DNA of 64,000 nucleotides from Streptomyces albireticuli (lineage in GTDB: Bacteria; Actinomycetota; Actinomycetes; Streptomycetales; Streptomycetaceae), in the NCBI RefSeq assembly GCF_002192455.1, contig NZ_CP021744.1:62001-126000 (forward strand). Direction: 5' to 3'. Position numbers and translations under genes: made by a program. Under the pieces are notes generated by a model that worked only from the letters and a program-made list of their open reading frames with translations, had not been told where the DNA came from and did not search any database. This document shows, one piece after another, positions 17,751 to 27,025 of this stretch; the first letter of the stretch is position 1, and the number at the start of each line of letters is the position of its first letter.

Positions 17751-18767
17751 TCAGCGCGGGGCGGGGGCCGGGGCGGAGAGCAGCGCGTGGGCGGTGCGGT
17801 AGGCGTCGAGGAAGTGTTCGCGGTCCACCCAGGGCTTGGCCAGGGCGTGGCGGCGCCAGTCCTGGCGGGCGTCGAGGAGTTGCTCGGTGCGTATGTGGAA
17901 GTAGCGTTGCCGGCACCACAGCCCGTCGGCGCTGATGGCCCACTGCTCGTTGGGCAGTTCGATGAGCCGGCCGAGGTCCTGGCGTTCCTGTCCCGTGCGG
18001 GCGGCGATCGCCGTCCGGAGGGTGGCGACCAGCAGGCGCAGCAGTGCGTCGGTGTCGCGCAGGGCTGCGGCCGCGGGGCCGGTGGAGGCGGTGCCGGTGC
18101 GCCGGGCGGTGAGCCGGCGGGCCGCGGCGGATGCCTGCTCGTCGCGTGCCCAGGTGGTCGCGGAGGCCGCGGTGCCGCCCCGGTCCTCCAGTGTCAGGTT
18201 AAGGGCCGCTTCGGTGTTCCGGGCGGGTCGCGGCGGGTGGGGTGCGGTGGTGGTGCGGCGCAGGTCCAGGCGAAGCCACAGGTCGGAGCCGGGCAGCCGG
18301 GTGCGTATGCCGGCGTCGTCGACGGCCTGGAGGCCGGCGGCTTCGTCGAGCAGGGCGGCCAGGCGTGGTGCGGTGGGGGCCCGTTCGGCTTCGCGGAGCA
18401 GTGCCTCCCGCCGCCGGTGGCGGTCGAGGAGGCCGTCCCTGCTGGTCTCGCCGAGGGTGTCGAGCCGGGCGTGTGTGGCGCGCATCTGGGCCTGGATGTC
18501 CGCCAGGTCGCTGGAGAGGGCGTCCTGTGTTCTCTGCATCCGGCGTTCGAACACCCGGCCGAGGACGATGAGGGGCACGATGAGGACCAGGGAGCTGCCG
18601 AACTGGAGCAGCAGTCCCGGCGTGTAGTCCTCGCCCTGCATCAGCCATCCCCACATCACCAGCGCGAGGCCGCCCAGGGTGGCGAGGGTGAGCACGGCGA
18701 TGTCCTTGGGCGGCCGCAGGCGGCGCGTCCAGGACGGCCGCCAGGGCAGTCTTCCGCGATCGGTCAC
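17751..18767 (-). CDS. two-span membrane protein with cytosolic coiled-coil domain
   Basis: A 338-residue protein with two membrane spans near the N terminus (DIAVLTLATLGGLALVMWGW and LQFGSSLVLIVPLIVLG, about 23-70), then a charged helix (RVFERRMQRTQDALSSDLAD) likely to be a coiled coil, and a C-terminal soluble region. No catalytic motif is seen. GTG 18767 has GGGGGAGG upstream at ideal distance, so I prefer it to longer starts. It is divergent from the STAND ATPase gene, and the two share a 179-base promoter region. Confidence 0.7.
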   Translation of the reverse strand: MTDRGRLPWRPSWTRRLRPPKDIAVLTLATLGGLALVMWGWLMQGEDYTPGLLLQFGSSLVLIVPLIVLGRVFERRMQRTQDALSSDLADIQAQMRATHARLDTLGETSRDGLLDRHRRREALLREAERAPTAPRLAALLDEAAGLQAVDDAGIRTRLPGSDLWLRLDLRRTTTAPHPPRPARNTEAALNLTLEDRGGTAASATTWARDEQASAAARRLTARRTGTASTGPAAAALRDTDALLRLLVATLRTAIAARTGQERQDLGRLIELPNEQWAISADGLWCRQRYFHIRTEQLLDARQDWRRHALAKPWVDREHFLDAYRTAHALLSAPAPAPR

Positions 18768-18946
18768 CGTCCGCCTCCCCCGTACGCAAAGGTGCTCCAT
18801 TGCGCGTACCAACTGGTAGTCCGGCTGCGATAGTTCAGGGTAAGGGTTCGGGCGCGGGGCGTAGCCGGTACGGACGAAGTCCGGGGCGCGCGCCGGTCCC
18901 GTGGCCGGAGCCCGAGTGGTGGCCCGCGGATTGTCGAGGGGGAACT

Positions 18947-21184
18947 ATGCGGGGACGCACTGCGGATCCCGGGTGCCGGGTCATCGGCATGCCGGTCGCC
19001 TACGGTCTGGAGACGTTCAAGGACCGCACGCGTGAACGGGCCGAGGTCGTGACCCGTCTCGGCGACCCGCGGGCCCGCCTGGTGGCCGTCATCGGGCGGC
19101 GCGGGATCGGCAAGAGCGCGCTGGCCGCCAAGGTGGCCGAGCAACTGGCCGGCGGCGGGGAGGGCGGTGCGTGGGCGGGGATCGTCAACGTCAGCAGCCG
19201 GACGTCCGGGATCTCCCTGGAGCGGATCTTCCATGACTGCGCCAGGCTGCCGGGCCCAGCCGTGCTGGAGGACCTGCTGGAGGTGTGGACCAGCCAGCGG
19301 GGCACGCCCGACAAGGTGGCGCAGCTGTTCGCCGCGCTCTCCGGCGGGCCCTACCTGATCCTGCTGGACAACTTCGAGGACCGGCTCGACGACCGGGGAG
19401 AGCTGTGCGACCGGGAACTCACCGATTTCTTCGACGCCTTCTTCAGAACGCGGCACGGGGCCAGGATCCTGATGACCACGCAGGTGCCCCTCGCCCTTCC
19501 CCCGGAGCTGCGCCGTTACCAGGCCCGTCTCTACCTCGACCAGGGGCTGCCGGTGCCGGACGCGGTCGAGCTGTTGTGCGAGCTCGACGCGGACGGGGAG
19601 ACGGACATCGTGCGCGCCTCCCGGCAGGATCTGGAACGCGCCGTGCGCCGTGTGCACGGGGTGCCGCGGGCCCTGGAGCTGATCGCGGGTGCGCTGAGCG
19701 AGGACTATCTCACGCTGCCCACGCTGGACGAGGTGCTCGATACGTTCGTCGAGCGCGGGGACGTCATCGCCTACCTCGCCCAGGACCGGTTCCAGCGGCT
19801 GGACGCGGAGAGCCGGCTGGTCCTGGAGGTGCTCGCCGCGTTCGGCCGCCCGGTCGCGCGGGACGCCGCCTCGTGGGTGCTCGGGCCCCTGGCACCGGAT
19901 GTCGACGTTCCGGCGGCTCTGGCCCGTCTCGCCTCGCACGGCCGCATGGTCACGGTCGACCGCGCCCGCCGGATGTTCGCGCTGCACCCCATGGACGCCG
20001 ACTTCATCTACGGGGAGCTGCCGCGCGAGGGCCTGCTGGGCTGCCGTTCCCTCAACCGCCGGGTGGCCGACTGGTACGCCCGGCAGAAGCCGCCGCGCGA
20101 GGAGTGGCGGTCGGTGGAGGACGTACAGCTGCACCGCTACGAGTTCGCCCACCGGATACGCGCCGAGGACTACGAACCGGCCGCGGCGGTCCTGGACGAG
20201 ATCGACTACTTCCTCACCTGGCGCGGCTCCGTGGGCGCGGCGAGGGAGATGCACCAGCAGCTGTCCGGGCGGCTGGAGGACGACGCGACCAGGATGGCCC
20301 ACCTGGTCGGCTTCGGGGTGGCGCTGCTGGTCGGCGGCCCGCACCGCCAGGCCGCCCAGGTCCTGGAGGAGGCCGCCGGGCTCGCCGAGCGCCTGGGTGA
20401 CCAGCACCGCCTGGGGCAGGCGCTGTTCGCCCTGGGCGACACCTACCGCCAGCTCAACCAGCTCGACGAGGCCATCGGCCCGCTGCGGCGGGCGGTGGAG
20501 CTCGAGGAGCGGCTCGGCGACCCCGAGCGTCTGCTGCGCGCGCTGATGAGCCTGAGCCTCACCCACAGCTACCGGGGTGAGGTGCGGGAGGCGCTGGAGG
20601 TGGCCGACACGATGCGCACCAGGGCGCTGGAGCTCTCCGACGGCCTGGGCCGCGCCCAGGCGGACGACTCGGCGGCCTGCGCGCACCTGGCCTCCGGCGA
20701 CTGGCGCCGCGCCCTGGCCATGGCCCGGGAGGCGATCGCCCTCTACGAGGAGGTGGGCGTGACGGAGGCGCTCGGGTACGTCCACAACGTCCAAGGCGTC
20801 GCCTTCCTGGGGCTGGGGGACGTGGAACGGGCGGAGGCGGAGTTCCTCCAGGCGCACACCGACGGCGCCGCCGTGGGCTCGCCCCGCACCGAGGGGATCT
20901 GCCTGTACAACCTGGCCTGGGCCCACTGGACGGTCGGCCGGTACGCCGAGGCCCTCTCCGCCGCCCAGCGTGCGCGGACGGCCTTCGAGCGGGCGGCGGC
21001 GACCGGCGCCGAGGTCGCCGGCCTGCTGGCCCGCGCCGCGGGGGCGATGGTCGCGGGCGAGGCGGGCGAGGCCGCCCGGCACCTGCGCGGGGCGGCCGAG
21101 AAGTCCCGGGGGAACGCGGACTTCGTTCCCCCGGCCTGGCTGGTGGCGGAAGCGGAACGGCTGACGGCCGGGAGCACCGACTGA
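18947..21184 (+). CDS. STAND NTPase with TPR-like C terminus
   Basis: The 745-residue protein has an NTPase domain with P-loop GRRGIGKSA (50-58) and Walker B LILLDNFED (137-145), followed by a winged-helix-like segment and a C-terminal half of repeated helix pairs such as LGQALFALGDTYRQLNQLDE and LGYVHNVQGVAFLGLGDVER. That is the STAND layout (NB-ARC-like switch plus ligand-sensing repeats) seen in regulators and in defence proteins. No effector or DNA-binding domain is obvious at either end. ATG 18947 follows GAGGGGG. The gene is followed by 11-bp tandem repeats and another TPR-like gene. Confidence 0.85.
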   Translation: MRGRTADPGCRVIGMPVAYGLETFKDRTRERAEVVTRLGDPRARLVAVIGRRGIGKSALAAKVAEQLAGGGEGGAWAGIVNVSSRTSGISLERIFHDCARLPGPAVLEDLLEVWTSQRGTPDKVAQLFAALSGGPYLILLDNFEDRLDDRGELCDRELTDFFDAFFRTRHGARILMTTQVPLALPPELRRYQARLYLDQGLPVPDAVELLCELDADGETDIVRASRQDLERAVRRVHGVPRALELIAGALSEDYLTLPTLDEVLDTFVERGDVIAYLAQDRFQRLDAESRLVLEVLAAFGRPVARDAASWVLGPLAPDVDVPAALARLASHGRMVTVDRARRMFALHPMDADFIYGELPREGLLGCRSLNRRVADWYARQKPPREEWRSVEDVQLHRYEFAHRIRAEDYEPAAAVLDEIDYFLTWRGSVGAAREMHQQLSGRLEDDATRMAHLVGFGVALLVGGPHRQAAQVLEEAAGLAERLGDQHRLGQALFALGDTYRQLNQLDEAIGPLRRAVELEERLGDPERLLRALMSLSLTHSYRGEVREALEVADTMRTRALELSDGLGRAQADDSAACAHLASGDWRRALAMAREAIALYEEVGVTEALGYVHNVQGVAFLGLGDVERAEAEFLQAHTDGAAVGSPRTEGICLYNLAWAHWTVGRYAEALSAAQRARTAFERAAATGAEVAGLLARAAGAMVAGEAGEAARHLRGAAEKSRGNADFVPPAWLVAEAERLTAGSTD

Positions 21185-21290
21185 CCACGGCCCGACCGCA
21201 GACTGATCGCGGTCTGATCGCGGTCTGATCGCGGTCTGATCGCGGTCTGATCGCGGTCTGATCGCAGCCCGACCGCGGTCTGATGGCGGT
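21181..21290 (+). repeat. 11-bp tandem repeat array
   Basis: Ten head-to-tail 11-bp units with consensus CTGATCGCGGT begin at the stop codon of the STAND gene. Units 21203-21257 are five perfect copies, and the units on either side are degenerate (CCGACCGCGGT, CTGATGGCGGT). The 11-bp phase is close to one helical turn, so the conserved GATC core would repeat on the same DNA face. Confidence 0.85.
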
Positions 21291-21363
21291 CCGGCCCGGA
21301 GCACGGGTCGCTGCCGTCTTCGGTGGGAAGGATCCTCCCCGGGCACCGTGTCCCTCCGGGCCC

Positions 21364-21450
21364 GGGGGGGGGGATCCAGGCCCGGGGGGATCCAGGCCCC
21401 GGGCCGTACCGCCGACCGCACGCCGAACCGCACGCCGACCGCACGCCGCT
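21364..21450. repeat. G-runs and short direct repeats
   Basis: A run of ten G (21364-21373), two copies of GGGGGGATCCAGGCCC, then three near-copies of CCGACCGCACG (about 21411-21450) fill the leader of the next gene. The last set resembles degenerate units of the preceding 11-bp array, which suggests a decayed extension of it. Confidence 0.55.
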
Positions 21451-21468
21451 TCGACCCGGAAGGTGCGC

Positions 21469-22938
21469 ATGACCGCCGCTGCCTCTGGCCCGCCGCCCGG
21501 CCCCGCCGGCCACCGTGGCCTTCAGGACTGCGAACGGGCCCTGGTGGCGGCCGCGGCACGCTACGGGCGGGAGCCGGGCGAGGAGGTCGTCCGCGCCTGC
21601 ATCGCCGTCCTGGAATCCCTCGACGCCCTCGGCCCGGTATCCCACGGCACCGGCGCCGACAGCCTGCGGGTGCGCACCCTGCGCGTCCTGCTGTGCGCGT
21701 CCGAGCTGTGGTGGCGTGACGGCGACGGGGACGGCACCGTCGGCATCGAGCCGTGGCCGGCCGTGCCCGTGCACACGCTCGTCGCGCGGGCCGAGGCGGC
21801 CGCCGCGCGCACAGCCGACCGGGCGCTGCGGGCGGCCGCCCGGCACATGGCGGGCCAGCACCTGGTCGTCACCCACAGCCTCGACGCCGCGCTCGCCGCG
21901 CTCACCGAGGCGGTCGGCCTCGCCCGTGCGGCGGGGGACGTGTTCACCGAGCTGGAGGCGCTGACCGATCTCGGGCACTGCACGGTCGGCCGGGACATGA
22001 AGCGCGGCACCGGCATGCTCGAACGGGCCGAGACACTGGCCGCCCGTTCGCCGGGGGCCTTCGTCCGCCCCGAGGAGGCGGAGCTGCTTCCCCTGACGCT
22101 CGCCCGGCTGACCGGCCACATCGGTGTCGCCGCGTTCGACCGCGGTGCCTTCGACACCGCCGAGAGCCGGCTGCGCGCGTCCCTGGACCGGCTGTCGCCC
22201 CGGCACACGCCCGGCCCGTACGCGAAGATGACCAACTTCCTCGGCCAGCTGCTGACCGCGGCGGGACGGTTCGAGGAAGCCGAAGCCCTGCTGACCGAAG
22301 CGGTCGGCCGGCTCGCGCCGCGGGCGGCCGCCAGCACCCACCAGGGCTACAACCTGGGGCTGCTCGGCAAGCTGTACCTCGAATGGGACCGCCCCGGCCA
22401 GGCGGCGCCGCCGCTCCTGGCGGGCTGGGACCAGCTGCGTGCCACACCGCACGTCTCGCTCCTGCCCCTGCTGCGGAACTATCTGGGCGAGCTGCTGATG
22501 CACCCCTCCTACGGCCTGCGGGACGTCGCCCGCGCCTGCGAGCTGTTCGCGGAGACGGTCCAGGAGTGCCGCCGCACCGGGTTCCAGCGCAGCGAGATCG
22601 CCGCGCTGATGCTGGGGGCACACGGCGCCTGGCGGCTCGGCGACGGGCCCTCGGCACTGGCGCTGAGCGAGGGGGCGGTGGAGCGCCTCGCCGAGACGGG
22701 CGAGATGCCGGCCCTGCGCTCCGAGGAGGTGTACTTCACCCGTTACGAGATCCTCCTGTCGGCGGGCCGGGCCGGGGACGCCGGGCCCTGGCTGGACCGG
22801 GCGCGGGCGGTCCTGCTGGCCAAGGGGCGCACGATCGCCGATCCGGCCGCGCGCGACGTCTTCTACACCCGGGTGCCGACCAGCCGGTCCATCCTGGCCG
22901 CGAGCGGGCGGCGGGGGCAGCGGGGGCCCACCCCCTGA
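21469..22938 (+). CDS. TPR-like repeat protein
   Basis: This 489-residue all-helical protein has repeated Ala/Leu-rich helix pairs (for example FDTAESRLRASLDRL, GRFEEAEALLTEAVGRL and LGLLGKLYLEWDRPGQAAPP), consistent with a TPR superhelix, but it has no NTPase motif. It resembles the C-terminal half of the upstream STAND protein in composition and could be its partner or a duplicate of its sensor half. ATG 21469 follows GGAAGG. No enzymatic function is suggested by the sequence. Confidence 0.78.
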   Translation: MTAAASGPPPGPAGHRGLQDCERALVAAAARYGREPGEEVVRACIAVLESLDALGPVSHGTGADSLRVRTLRVLLCASELWWRDGDGDGTVGIEPWPAVPVHTLVARAEAAAARTADRALRAAARHMAGQHLVVTHSLDAALAALTEAVGLARAAGDVFTELEALTDLGHCTVGRDMKRGTGMLERAETLAARSPGAFVRPEEAELLPLTLARLTGHIGVAAFDRGAFDTAESRLRASLDRLSPRHTPGPYAKMTNFLGQLLTAAGRFEEAEALLTEAVGRLAPRAAASTHQGYNLGLLGKLYLEWDRPGQAAPPLLAGWDQLRATPHVSLLPLLRNYLGELLMHPSYGLRDVARACELFAETVQECRRTGFQRSEIAALMLGAHGAWRLGDGPSALALSEGAVERLAETGEMPALRSEEVYFTRYEILLSAGRAGDAGPWLDRARAVLLAKGRTIADPAARDVFYTRVPTSRSILAASGRRGQRGPTP

Positions 22939-22996
22939 CCGTTCCCCCACCCTGGCCGGCGCGGTGCCGGCGGGGCGTAGGGGGTACGGTCGGCCG

Positions 22997-23608
22997 ATGG
23001 GTGCGGAGGTGTGGAACCACAATGTGCACTACCACCGGCTGGTGCTCGCCGCGGTGCCCCCGGGGTGTGCGGCGGCCCTGGATGTGGGCTGTGGGGACGG
23101 GCTGCTGGCGCGCGCTCTGGCGTCGCGGGCGCGGGTGGTGACGGGGGTGGACCGCAGCGGCGAGATGATCCGCCAGGCGCGTGCGGGCGGTGGGCGGTGG
23201 CCGTCGGTGAGGTTCGTGGAGGCCGATTTCCTCGACCCGCCGCCGGGGGTGCTGGAGGAGGGCGGGTACGGCTTCGTCAGTGCGGTGGCGGTGGTCCATC
23301 ACGTCGCGTTCGCCGAGGCTCTGGGGGCGATGGCCGCTCTGCTCGCGCCGGGCGGGCGGCTGGTGGTCGTCGGCCTGACCCGCCCGCGGACCGTGTGGGA
23401 CTGGGTCGTCAGTGGTGCGGGGGTGCCGGCGGCGCGGGTGCTCGCCCGCCGGCACGGCGGGAAGCGTGACCCGGCGGGGATGCCGGTGCGGGAGCCGGTG
23501 ATGAGCTGGGGCGAGGTGCGCCGCCAGGCGCGGTGGCTGCTGCCCGGGTGCCGGGTGCGCAGGCATCTGCTGTGGCGGTACTCCCTCGTCTGGGACAAGC
23601 CCCTGTGA
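22997..23608 (+). CDS. class I SAM-dependent methyltransferase
   Basis: A 203-residue methyltransferase with motif I ALDVGCGDGLLARAL (about 27-41), an acidic residue at the end of strand 2 (VTGVDRS), motif II-like FVEADFLD and strand 4 FVSAVAVVHHVAF. It belongs to the Methyltransf_11/25 group, whose substrates are small molecules. The substrate cannot be inferred. It starts 58 bases after the TPR gene in the same direction. Confidence 0.88.
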   Translation: MGAEVWNHNVHYHRLVLAAVPPGCAAALDVGCGDGLLARALASRARVVTGVDRSGEMIRQARAGGGRWPSVRFVEADFLDPPPGVLEEGGYGFVSAVAVVHHVAFAEALGAMAALLAPGGRLVVVGLTRPRTVWDWVVSGAGVPAARVLARRHGGKRDPAGMPVREPVMSWGEVRRQARWLLPGCRVRRHLLWRYSLVWDKPL

Positions 23609-23705
23609 CCTGCGGGTTTCCTTCCCCTTCGTGGTGGGGGCCGTGGATTGGCGCGGGGCGTCAATCGGTGCGGGCCCATGGTGGCGGGGCAGGCACGATG
23701 GGGGC

Positions 23706-24830
23706 ATGAGCGTGAGCATCGACATCGCGGGGCTGCCGCCCGAGCGCATCGTCTTCGAGACGTCGCCGCTGGCGGAGCTGAACCTGGCACTGCACGCCCT
23801 GGCCGAGCCCGGTCACCACCCGGGGCTGCGCGGCTGGGCCTCGGCGACGGCCGCCTCGCTCGGCCGGGACCTCGCGGGCCGGCTCCACGAGGCCGACTTC
23901 CTGTGGCGCAACACCTTCTCCGACCTGTTCATGCCCTTCGCGGGGGTGCGCGGCGGTGACCGGCGGGCCGGGGCGACGCTCGCGGAGGACCTGGACCTGC
24001 TGGACCGGCTGGACGACGAGCAGTTCGTCTCGGCGGCACTGGAGTTCGCCTCCCTGGCCACCTACGCCACCGGCGGCCCCTCCCCGCTGACGGACGCAGC
24101 CACCCGGGCCCGGGCCCTGGAGCTGGCGGCGGCCCGCGGCCCGCAGCAGTGGGAGTTCACCGGCCGTCTGCTCAAGGACCCCACCGCCGTACGGGCGTGG
24201 GTGCGGCGGCTGGTCGAGGACTGCGACGAGGCCTTCTTCGCGGACGTCTGGCAGCGGGTGCGGGGGGTACTGGCCGCCGACGTCCGGCACAAGACGGAGC
24301 TGCTGCGCCGCAAGGGGCTGGCCGAGGCGCTGACCGCGGTGTCGCCCGCGATGGTGCTGGAGGAGGACGGGCAGGGGCGGCGGATCCGGGCGGACAAACT
24401 GGCGGAGTGCCAGGCCACGGCGGTCGACCCGGCCGTGGGGGTGGGCCTGACGTTCGTCCCCTCGCACTTCGCCTGGCCGCACCTGATGATCCTGCACCGG
24501 CCGGGCTGGCGCCCGGTCGTCCACTACCCCGTCGGCTCGCCCGAGCTGCCCGCCCCGGCCTCCGTCGAGGTGCTCAAGCTGCGCCTGGAGGCCCTGGCCC
24601 ACCCGGTGCGGATGCAGCTGTGCCGCAGCACGGCCCGCTCCCCGCACACCACGGGGGAACTGGCGAACATCCTCGGCATCAGCGCGCCGGAGGTCTCACG
24701 GCACCTGGCGGTGCTGAGGAAGGCGGGGCTGATCGTCACCCGGCGCCGCGGCCGGTACGTGCTGTACCAGCTGGACGTGCGGGCGGTGTCGCGGCTGAGC
24801 AGCGATTTCCTGGAGGGCGTGCTGCGCTGA
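23706..24830 (+). CDS. ArsR-type regulator with large N-terminal domain (DUF5937-like)
   Basis: The 374-residue protein combines a long N-terminal domain of unknown function with a C-terminal winged helix. The wHTH is clear: LEALAHPVRMQLCRS, TTGELANILGISAPEVSRHL, LRKAGLIVTRRRGRYVLYQL. This is the ArsR fold placed at the C terminus, as in actinobacterial DUF5937 proteins. No metal-binding Cys pair is present, so a small molecule or protein signal is more likely. Its stop is close to the convergent zinc-ribbon gene. Confidence 0.85.
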   Translation: MSVSIDIAGLPPERIVFETSPLAELNLALHALAEPGHHPGLRGWASATAASLGRDLAGRLHEADFLWRNTFSDLFMPFAGVRGGDRRAGATLAEDLDLLDRLDDEQFVSAALEFASLATYATGGPSPLTDAATRARALELAAARGPQQWEFTGRLLKDPTAVRAWVRRLVEDCDEAFFADVWQRVRGVLAADVRHKTELLRRKGLAEALTAVSPAMVLEEDGQGRRIRADKLAECQATAVDPAVGVGLTFVPSHFAWPHLMILHRPGWRPVVHYPVGSPELPAPASVEVLKLRLEALAHPVRMQLCRSTARSPHTTGELANILGISAPEVSRHLAVLRKAGLIVTRRRGRYVLYQLDVRAVSRLSSDFLEGVLR

Positions 24831-24856
24831 CGCCCCGGGCGGGGGTGTCAGATGTG

Positions 24857-25072
24857 TCAGATGTATTCGTCGGGTTCGCCGCCGTGCTGGTCCATCGGCC
24901 AGGCGACCCGGCATTCCAGGCACGTCAGCCGCCATGCGAACTGCCCGGTCCGCGGGTTCTTGGCGTGCGTGGTGATGACGGTGATGCCTTTGCACTTGAC
25001 GCAGCGCACGGGAGGATTCGGCCTGCCGCCGGACCGGTAGGCGTCGGGGCCCACGATGTCGCCATTGCTCAT
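24857..25072 (-). CDS. small zinc-ribbon protein
   Basis: A 71-residue protein with a Cys4 pattern, CVKC (about 25-28) and CLEC (about 52-55), in a short beta-rich body (KCKGITVITTHA, FAWRLTCLECRVAW). It is a zinc-ribbon-like protein, probably structural or nucleic-acid binding. ATG 25072 is preferred because the longer frame is Arg/Gly-rich noise. The C terminus is acidic (GGEPDEYI). Confidence 0.75.
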   Translation of the reverse strand: MSNGDIVGPDAYRSGGRPNPPVRCVKCKGITVITTHAKNPRTGQFAWRLTCLECRVAWPMDQHGGEPDEYI

Positions 25073-25277
25073 GGCACCCACTGTGCCAGGGCACCGGCAG
25101 CGGCCTGCCTCAACTCGGGCATGGCGTCGACGACTTGAAGCCCCCTTTTCGGGCCGCCCGCCCGGACGGCGGCGGCCCGGCCCGCTCCCCTCCCCCGCTT
25201 CCACTGCCGCCGGCGCTGTCGCACCCGCGTCGTAGGGTGATCACCCGGTTCGACGACCGTGCGACGAGGGGGCAGGG

Positions 25278-26432
25278 ATGAGCGAGGAAGCACCGCGGGA
25301 GGGGCGGCGGGGGGCGTGGGTCCGCCGGTACCGCAAGGGGGTCATCGGCGGGGTGGCCCTGGTGCTGGCCGCGGGGGCCGGCTGCTGGGCGGGGGGTGTG
25401 GGCCCGTTCGCGGAGAAGGACCGTTACTGCTGGGGTGCGTGGGAGCAGGACAGCGGGCCGGGGTTCCTGGGGAAGCAGGCGTTCTCCGGCGGTGGCACCC
25501 GTACCGCCACGTCGGCCGCCCCGTCCGCCGGGAGCCCGCGCGGCACCTGCACCGTCACCGTCCGCACCTCCAGCACCGCCTCCGGGGAGACGATCCGCTA
25601 CGAGGACGTGGTCAGCGTCGGCTACGGGCCGGTACCGGGGCCCGCGGCCGAACGCGCCGCCTGGCTGGGCGAGTTCCTCCAGGGGAGCGCCGAGCGGCTG
25701 CCCGGTGACCTGCCCGGGCTGGCCGACGCCGACCGGGGGATGCTCGTCCTGCCCAAGGAGTGCGACGTGGAGGGGCGCCCCGCCGCGGTGACCCTGCGCA
25801 CCCGCAGCACCGGCGTCTCCGCCTCCGGCACCTCCCACAGCGTCGTCGCCACTCTCGGCACCGGCGACATCGCGAAGATGCTGCTGGCCGCGGCCGGCCG
25901 CGGGATGCGCGAGGCCGGGTGCGCCCCCGCCGGGGCCTTGCGTCTGAAGACGCCCTTCCCCACCCCGGAACAGGACGGCCACAAGGCCCGGACGGCGGAG
26001 TCGTCGCCCTTCCCCCAGGGGGTCTGCGAGATCACCGGGCTGCGCGCCGGAGAGGGCGAGGCCTACGTCTGGAACCAGACCGGCGGCGACAGACGGTTGC
26101 AGATCTGCTCGGTGACCGCCGCACCGCGCGGCGGGGAGCCCAGGGCCGCCGGGCAGTTCGTGGCGGTGAGCGGGCTGCCGCGTCTCCAGGCCCTCTTCGA
26201 CGGCATGGGCGGCGAGGCGGCGCCCGGCCCGGGCCGGCGCGGCAAGGGGACGGTCGGGGCGCGGTCGGCGCTCGTGCGCGCCGGCTGCGGGGAAGGGGGC
26301 ATCGTCTTCTTCCAGCAGCTGGACGCGGCGATGGCCCGGGCCGCCTCACCCGGGCCCGAGCGGGTCTTCGCCAACGGGGTCAGGGCCGCCGCCGCGCGGG
26401 CGGGGTGCGCACCGGTGGCCCCCGTCGGCTGA
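25278..26432 (+). CDS. hypothetical single-span exported protein
   Basis: A 384-residue protein with a cytosolic basic start (EGRRGAWVRRYRKG), one membrane span (VIGGVALVLAAGAGCWAGG, about 22-40) and a long extracytoplasmic part with about eight Cys (YCWGAWEQ, CTVTVRT, KECDVEG, AGCAPAG, VCEITG, ICSVTA, AGCGEGG, GCAPVA), probably in disulfides. A duplicated arrangement is suggested, since two similar halves each end with AGCAP-like sequence. No family is recognised. Confidence 0.75.
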   Translation: MSEEAPREGRRGAWVRRYRKGVIGGVALVLAAGAGCWAGGVGPFAEKDRYCWGAWEQDSGPGFLGKQAFSGGGTRTATSAAPSAGSPRGTCTVTVRTSSTASGETIRYEDVVSVGYGPVPGPAAERAAWLGEFLQGSAERLPGDLPGLADADRGMLVLPKECDVEGRPAAVTLRTRSTGVSASGTSHSVVATLGTGDIAKMLLAAAGRGMREAGCAPAGALRLKTPFPTPEQDGHKARTAESSPFPQGVCEITGLRAGEGEAYVWNQTGGDRRLQICSVTAAPRGGEPRAAGQFVAVSGLPRLQALFDGMGGEAAPGPGRRGKGTVGARSALVRAGCGEGGIVFFQQLDAAMARAASPGPERVFANGVRAAAARAGCAPVAPVG

Positions 26433-26499
26433 CCCCGCGGGCCTGCACGGGGGGCGGGGTGAGTGGCCGGGGCGAGGGCGGGCTCGTAGGGTCCCGCCC

Positions 26500-26940
26500 A
26501 TGTGGCGATTCGACGCGGTGGTCAGCAAGGAACGCGAGGAGTGGCTCGGGGAGCGGCTGGAGTCGGACAACACGGCCGCCTCCCGTGCGATGGCGGCGCT
26601 GCGGGGGACGCCGGCCGGTCAGGAGCTCCCGCTCCAGCTGTACGCGCTGGGCGGGCAGGGGGTGGTGGCCGGGGGGATCACCGGGCGTACGTGGGGGCGG
26701 TGGCTGCACGTGGAGCTGTTGTGGGTGGACGCGGGGCAGCGGGGGCGGGGGCTGGGTGCGCAGCTGCTGCGGCGGGCGGAGGACCTGGCCCGGCGGGAGC
26801 GGGGGTGTGCTCACGCGCGGGTGGAGACCTGGGATTTCCAGGCGCCGGGTTTCTACCGGCGGCAGGGGTACGCGGTGGTCGGTGAGGTGGCCGGCTATCC
26901 GCCGGGGGTGACGGAGTATCTCCTGGCCAAGAAGCTGTAG
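26500..26940 (+). CDS. GNAT family N-acetyltransferase
   Basis: The 146-residue protein has the GNAT core: strand LHVELLWVDAGQRGRGLGAQLLRRAEDLARR with the acetyl-CoA pyrophosphate loop QRGRGLG (about 80-86), then ARVETWDFQAPGFYRRQGYAVVGE typical of motif B. The N-terminal strands are short, as in small stand-alone acetyltransferases. The substrate is unknown. It has a clear own start (ATG 26500) 67 bases after the previous stop. Confidence 0.88.
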   Translation: MWRFDAVVSKEREEWLGERLESDNTAASRAMAALRGTPAGQELPLQLYALGGQGVVAGGITGRTWGRWLHVELLWVDAGQRGRGLGAQLLRRAEDLARRERGCAHARVETWDFQAPGFYRRQGYAVVGEVAGYPPGVTEYLLAKKL

Positions 26941-27025
26941 CGGGCGGGGCGCCAGGGCCGGGGCGGTGCGTACGGGCGGGGCCGCGGCCGGGGCGGTTGA
27001 TACGGGTGGCCGGGGGTCCGTGCGG

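Noticed and set aside
18947..21184. STAND protein as an AfsR/SARP-type activator
   Set aside because: No N-terminal OmpR-like DNA-binding or BTAD domain is present before the NTPase.
18764..21559. Minus-strand ORF of 931 residues over the STAND gene
   Set aside because: Antisense to a gene with intact P-loop and repeats; it shows no motif and would overlap two real starts.
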